Shown here: positions 6,351 through 8,563 of the stretch, one piece after another
Layout of the letters: every line of letters starts with the position of its first letter
How positions within the stretch are numbered: position 1 is the stretch's first letter
NCBI GenBank assembly: GCA_020437045.1
Contig: JAGQWV010000289.1
Span: 1-8,563 of the forward strand
DNA length: 8,563 bases
Direction of reading: 5' to 3'
DNA from: Saprospiraceae bacterium
GTDB taxonomy: Bacteria; Bacteroidota; Bacteroidia; Chitinophagales; Saprospiraceae
Made by a program: the position numbers and the translations under genes
The notes under the pieces: generated by a model
The model's input: only the letters and a program-made list of their open reading frames with translations
What the model was told of the DNA's origin: nothing
The model's database searches: none

Positions 6351-7289
6351 ATGAACCTACAGTGTACAGATACCATCATGATGATCCGGCCGGTTCATTT
6401 TGGTTTTAATCCGCAGACAGCAGCCAACAATTCATTTCAATCTGATGCCGTAGATCTGATGCCGGAAGAAATAAACATGAGGGCACAGTCAGAATTTGAC
6501 CGGATGGTTGAAAGCTTGCAAGAAGTTGGTGTCAATATCCATCTGGTAGAGGATACTCCAACCCCCGAAAAGCCGGATGCCATCTTTCCTAATAATTGGA
6601 TCACAACTCATGCGAATGGAGCCATCATTACCTACCCGATGCAATCTCCACTCCGAAGAAAGGAGCGGAGAGAAGACATTATTCAAGGGTTGATGAAAAA
6701 ATTCAAATTTGATAAGCGCTATTCTCTTGAGTACTATGAAGACAAAGACTTATTTCTGGAAGGAACCGGAAGTATGATTCTTGATAGAATACACAGGAAA
6801 GTGTATTCCTGTATCTCCAAACGAACAGATCCAACTATTCTCGATAAGTTCTGTGCGCTCACTGGCTACCGACGTGTTGTTTTTAATGCCATCGATTCAT
6901 CTGGCATGCCTGTCTATCATACCAACGTAATGATGTCCATAGGTTCTGAGTTTTGTTTGATTTGTCTAGATGCCATTGATAACTCTGACGAACGGAAATA
7001 CGTGGAAGATCAGCTTAAAGAAGGTGGAAGAAAGATAATCGAGATTTCTGTGGAGCAAATGAACGCGTTTGCCGGCAATATCCTGCAACTGCAGGGCAGC
7101 TTTGAGCGACAATTCATAATCATGTCTTCAACGGCCTTTGCAAGTTTGACCGAAAGTCAAATACTGGAGATCCAGGAGTTCGCTACCATTATTCACTCAT
7201 CTTTGGATACCATAGAATTCATTGGAGGGGGAAGTGCTCGATGTATGATCGCCGAAATCTTTGTTCCAGGGGCAGGCTACGAATTCTAA
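6351..7289 (+). CDS. ctlX: CtlX-type arginine deiminase-related hydrolase
   Basis: This 312-residue cytoplasmic enzyme belongs to the guanidino-group-modifying superfamily (arginine deiminase, dimethylarginine dimethylaminohydrolase, amidinotransferase). The superfamily active-site elements occur in order: D76 in PDAIFPNNW, E137 in LEGTGSM, H190 in VYHTNVMM, and the nucleophile C298 in GGGSARCMIAEIF. No key residue is missing. The sequence pattern (IRPVHFGFNPQTA at the N-terminus, FPNNWI, GSARCM) is that of the CtlX group, whose name comes from citrulline utilisation; the substrate in most bacteria is not established and could be citrulline, arginine or a methylated arginine. The start is fixed by ATG 6351 with AAGGA upstream. 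It follows the Nudix gene at 88 bases, probably in one transcript. No ornithine, carbamoyl-phosphate or arginine-pathway gene is present in the window to support a specific pathway. The family is firm, the symbol less so. Confidence 0.85.
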   Translation: MNLQCTDTIMMIRPVHFGFNPQTAANNSFQSDAVDLMPEEINMRAQSEFDRMVESLQEVGVNIHLVEDTPTPEKPDAIFPNNWITTHANGAIITYPMQSPLRRKERREDIIQGLMKKFKFDKRYSLEYYEDKDLFLEGTGSMILDRIHRKVYSCISKRTDPTILDKFCALTGYRRVVFNAIDSSGMPVYHTNVMMSIGSEFCLICLDAIDNSDERKYVEDQLKEGGRKIIEISVEQMNAFAGNILQLQGSFERQFIIMSSTAFASLTESQILEIQEFATIIHSSLDTIEFIGGGSARCMIAEIFVPGAGYEF

Positions 7290-7436
7290 AGCATGGCTCA
7301 TGAACGATAAAGTGTAATTATTGCAGATTAACTAGATTTATCTTGAATTATTTTCATAGTTCGGCTCAGTAAGCTGATAAATTACTAAAATTTAGATATG
7401 TGGTTTTTTAGGTAGAATTACAATCCCTTAATTTGA

Positions 7437-7444
7437 TACTTTTG
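7437..7444 (+). promoter_or_regulatory. Distal -7 element upstream of the receptor gene
   Basis: TACTTTTG followed by CG matches TAnnTTTG. It lies 125 bases before the receptor ATG, so a transcript from here would have a leader of about 120 bases. No -33 TTTG at the usual spacing is seen. It may be an alternative promoter or a chance match. Confidence 0.3.
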
Positions 7445-7478
7445 CGATATGTTATACCCTGACTTTAAGCCAATAGAC

Positions 7479-7502
7479 TTAACAAAAAGTTAATATTTTA
7501 AC
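7479..7502. repeat. Three alternating TTAAC/GTTAA arms (possible operator)
   Basis: TTAAC (7479-7483), GTTAA (7489-7493) and TTAAC (7498-7502) are spaced by five and four bases, so the middle arm can pair with either outer arm. The block ends 23 bases before the proximal -7 element, around or just upstream of where a -33 element would lie, a usual place for an activator or repressor. In AT-rich DNA short arms like these can occur by chance. Confidence 0.3.
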
Positions 7503-7525
7503 ACAAAAGAATTAAGTCACAGTAG

Positions 7526-7533
7526 TAATTTTG
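7526..7533 (+). promoter_or_regulatory. Proximal -7 element of the TonB-dependent receptor gene
   Basis: TAATTTTG followed by C is an exact TAnnTTTG match ending 36 bases before the receptor ATG, giving a leader of about 30 bases. The -33 position (about 7502-7506) does not hold TTTG, which would fit a promoter needing an activator. Confidence 0.45.
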
Positions 7534-7568
7534 CGGACGAAAATTTTATATAAAACTACCTATAAACT

Positions 7569-8563
7569 ATGAAGAATACTTTACATGGTAAATTATACCT
7601 AATTGTTATGATCATTGTTGCTACGTTTATGTACCAGCAAGACATAACCGCCCAGGGAGTTACGACTTCCTCCATGAGCGGCACCGTAGCAGACGCATCT
7701 GGTGAACCACTGATCGGAGCTAACGTCGTCGCTGTTCATCTACCTTCGGGAACCACCTATGGTACATCCACTGACATTGATGGCACCTTTAATATCGCTA
7801 ATATGAGGGTCGGGGGTCCTTATAAAATCACCACTTCCTATACCGGTTATGGTGATAATGTGATTGAGGGGATTGTCTTAAAGTTAGGAGAGGCCCAAAG
7901 ACGTAACATAGTCCTGGAAGAACAAGCCATTGAATTAAGTGGTGTCCAGGTGGTGGCTACCCGTGGAGCTACCGGACAGAATGCCGGTGCATCAACGCAA
8001 ATTACTTCTGAAGAATTGGATGCCTTACCAACATTGAATCGGGATTTAAATGACTTTACCCGACTTACACCACAGGCCAGTACTTCCGTGAGTGGTATTT
8101 CTTTTGCCGGGGTTAATAACCGATATAATGCCATTTATATCGATGGAGCGGTAAACAATGATGTGTTCGGTCTTGCCTCTTCTGGTACCAATGGAGGTCA
8201 AACAGGCATCTCACCGATCAGTGTCGATGTGATTGATCAGATTCAGGTGGTATTGTCTCCTTATGATGTCACGTTGGGAGGTTTTGCCGGAGGGGGTATC
8301 AACGCAGTGACGAAGTCTGGTACCAATACCTTCTCGGGTACCGCTTATTACTTTGTTAAAAATCAGGATTTGGCGGGCAAGACTCCTGGAAAATTAATTG
8401 ACCGGGTTGGAGGTGAACGAACGAAGCTTGATCAGTTTACCGAAAAGCTCTATGGTGCTTCTTTAGGAGGTCCTATCGTAAAGGACAAAGTGTTTTTCTT
8501 TGCTAATGTGGAGATCCAAAGAGATGAAACGCCTGCTCCGTTTGATTTTGGAACATATCGAGG
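7569..8563 (+). CDS. TonB-dependent receptor, Oar-like (3' end outside the window)
   Basis: This is the first 331 codons of an outer-membrane TonB-dependent transporter; the frame is open to the right edge, and such proteins usually exceed 900 residues. ATG 7569 starts a signal peptide with K2 and K8 followed by a hydrophobic core (LYLIVMIIVATFM) and likely cleavage near A28. Residues about 36-125 are a carboxypeptidase-regulatory-like beta-sandwich (SGTVADASGEPLIGANVVA, DGTFNIANM, SYTGYGD), common at the N-terminus of Bacteroidota receptors. The plug domain follows at about 140-255, with NAIYIDGAVNND, VIDQIQVVLSPYDVTLGGFAG and GGGINAVTKSGTN. The start of the barrel includes FSGTAYYFVKNQ and the LGGPIVKDKVFFF motif typical of Oar-like receptors. 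The transported substrate cannot be predicted; no SusD-like partner is visible before it. It is read in isolation from the genes upstream, with its own promoter region. Confidence 0.9.
   Translation, partial: MKNTLHGKLYLIVMIIVATFMYQQDITAQGVTTSSMSGTVADASGEPLIGANVVAVHLPSGTTYGTSTDIDGTFNIANMRVGGPYKITTSYTGYGDNVIEGIVLKLGEAQRRNIVLEEQAIELSGVQVVATRGATGQNAGASTQITSEELDALPTLNRDLNDFTRLTPQASTSVSGISFAGVNNRYNAIYIDGAVNNDVFGLASSGTNGGQTGISPISVDVIDQIQVVLSPYDVTLGGFAGGGINAVTKSGTNTFSGTAYYFVKNQDLAGKTPGKLIDRVGGERTKLDQFTEKLYGASLGGPIVKDKVFFFANVEIQRDETPAPFDFGTYR

Larger units (their letters stand above)
7290..7568. other. Leader region between the CtlX-like gene and the TonB-dependent receptor
   Basis: This 279-base AT-rich stretch has no gene that I can support. 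It contains a weak six-pair hairpin (TCGGCT at 7361-7366, AGCTGA at 7372-7377, one G-T pair) with no T-run, so it is not a convincing terminator. Two -7 elements and a cluster of GTTAA/TTAAC arms, listed separately, lie in its right half, consistent with a regulated receptor promoter. Confidence 0.4.

Noticed and set aside
7361..7377. Hairpin downstream of the CtlX-like gene as an intrinsic terminator
   Set aside because: The stem has six pairs with one wobble and lacks a following T-run.
7847..8134. Open minus-strand frame of 95 codons inside the receptor gene
   Set aside because: It is antisense to the carboxypeptidase-regulatory-like and plug domains, which read as clear protein on the plus strand; the antisense product has no recognisable features.
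1..8563. Defence island, CRISPR array, mobile element or prophage
   Set aside because: No transposase, integrase, nuclease or repeat-spacer pattern was seen; all intact genes fit common chromosomal families of Bacteroidota.

Overview
The window reads as a chromosomal segment from a member of the Bacteroidota. Four independent signs support this: a BamA/TamA-type barrel with a lipoprotein signal (the TamL type), a lipoprotein pairing a DUF4369-like domain with a TlpA/ResA-like thioredoxin fold, an Oar-like TonB-dependent receptor with an N-terminal carboxypeptidase-regulatory-like domain, and repeated matches to the Bacteroidota -7 promoter element TAnnTTTG just upstream of genes. No closer taxonomic placement is possible by eye. 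I see no insertion sequence, phage gene, CRISPR array, tRNA or rRNA.

Layout from left to right. Bases 1-77 are the downstream flank of the first gene and possibly the edge of a neighbouring gene. Bases 78-2423 (minus) encode the TamL-like outer-membrane assembly protein. Divergent from it, with at most 14 bases between starts, is a TrmH/SpoU-family RNA 2'-O-methyltransferase (2438-3205, plus). This converges on a TlpA-like thioredoxin lipoprotein (3231-4292, minus). A 264+ base divergent intergenic region follows, holding the best regulatory signal of the window: a full -33/-7 promoter whose 20-base spacer is filled by a near-perfect 23-base palindrome. It drives a PA0069-type radical SAM protein (from 4575, plus), followed in the same direction by an ADP-ribose-pyrophosphatase-like Nudix hydrolase (5708-6262) and a CtlX-type guanidino-group hydrolase related to arginine deiminase (6351-7289). 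After a 279-base AT-rich gap, a large TonB-dependent receptor starts at 7569 and runs off the right edge.

Two themes connect the genes. Three products belong to the cell envelope (TamL-like barrel, TlpA-like lipoprotein, TonB-dependent receptor). Three co-directional plus-strand genes in the middle (radical SAM, Nudix, CtlX-like) are cytoplasmic enzymes that may be partly co-transcribed, but they share no obvious pathway. Most of the window looks like ordinary core genome. I do not find a clear new multi-gene system; the items most worth following up are the operator-like palindrome in front of the functionally uncharacterised radical SAM gene and the start-codon corrections that the promoter positions imply.
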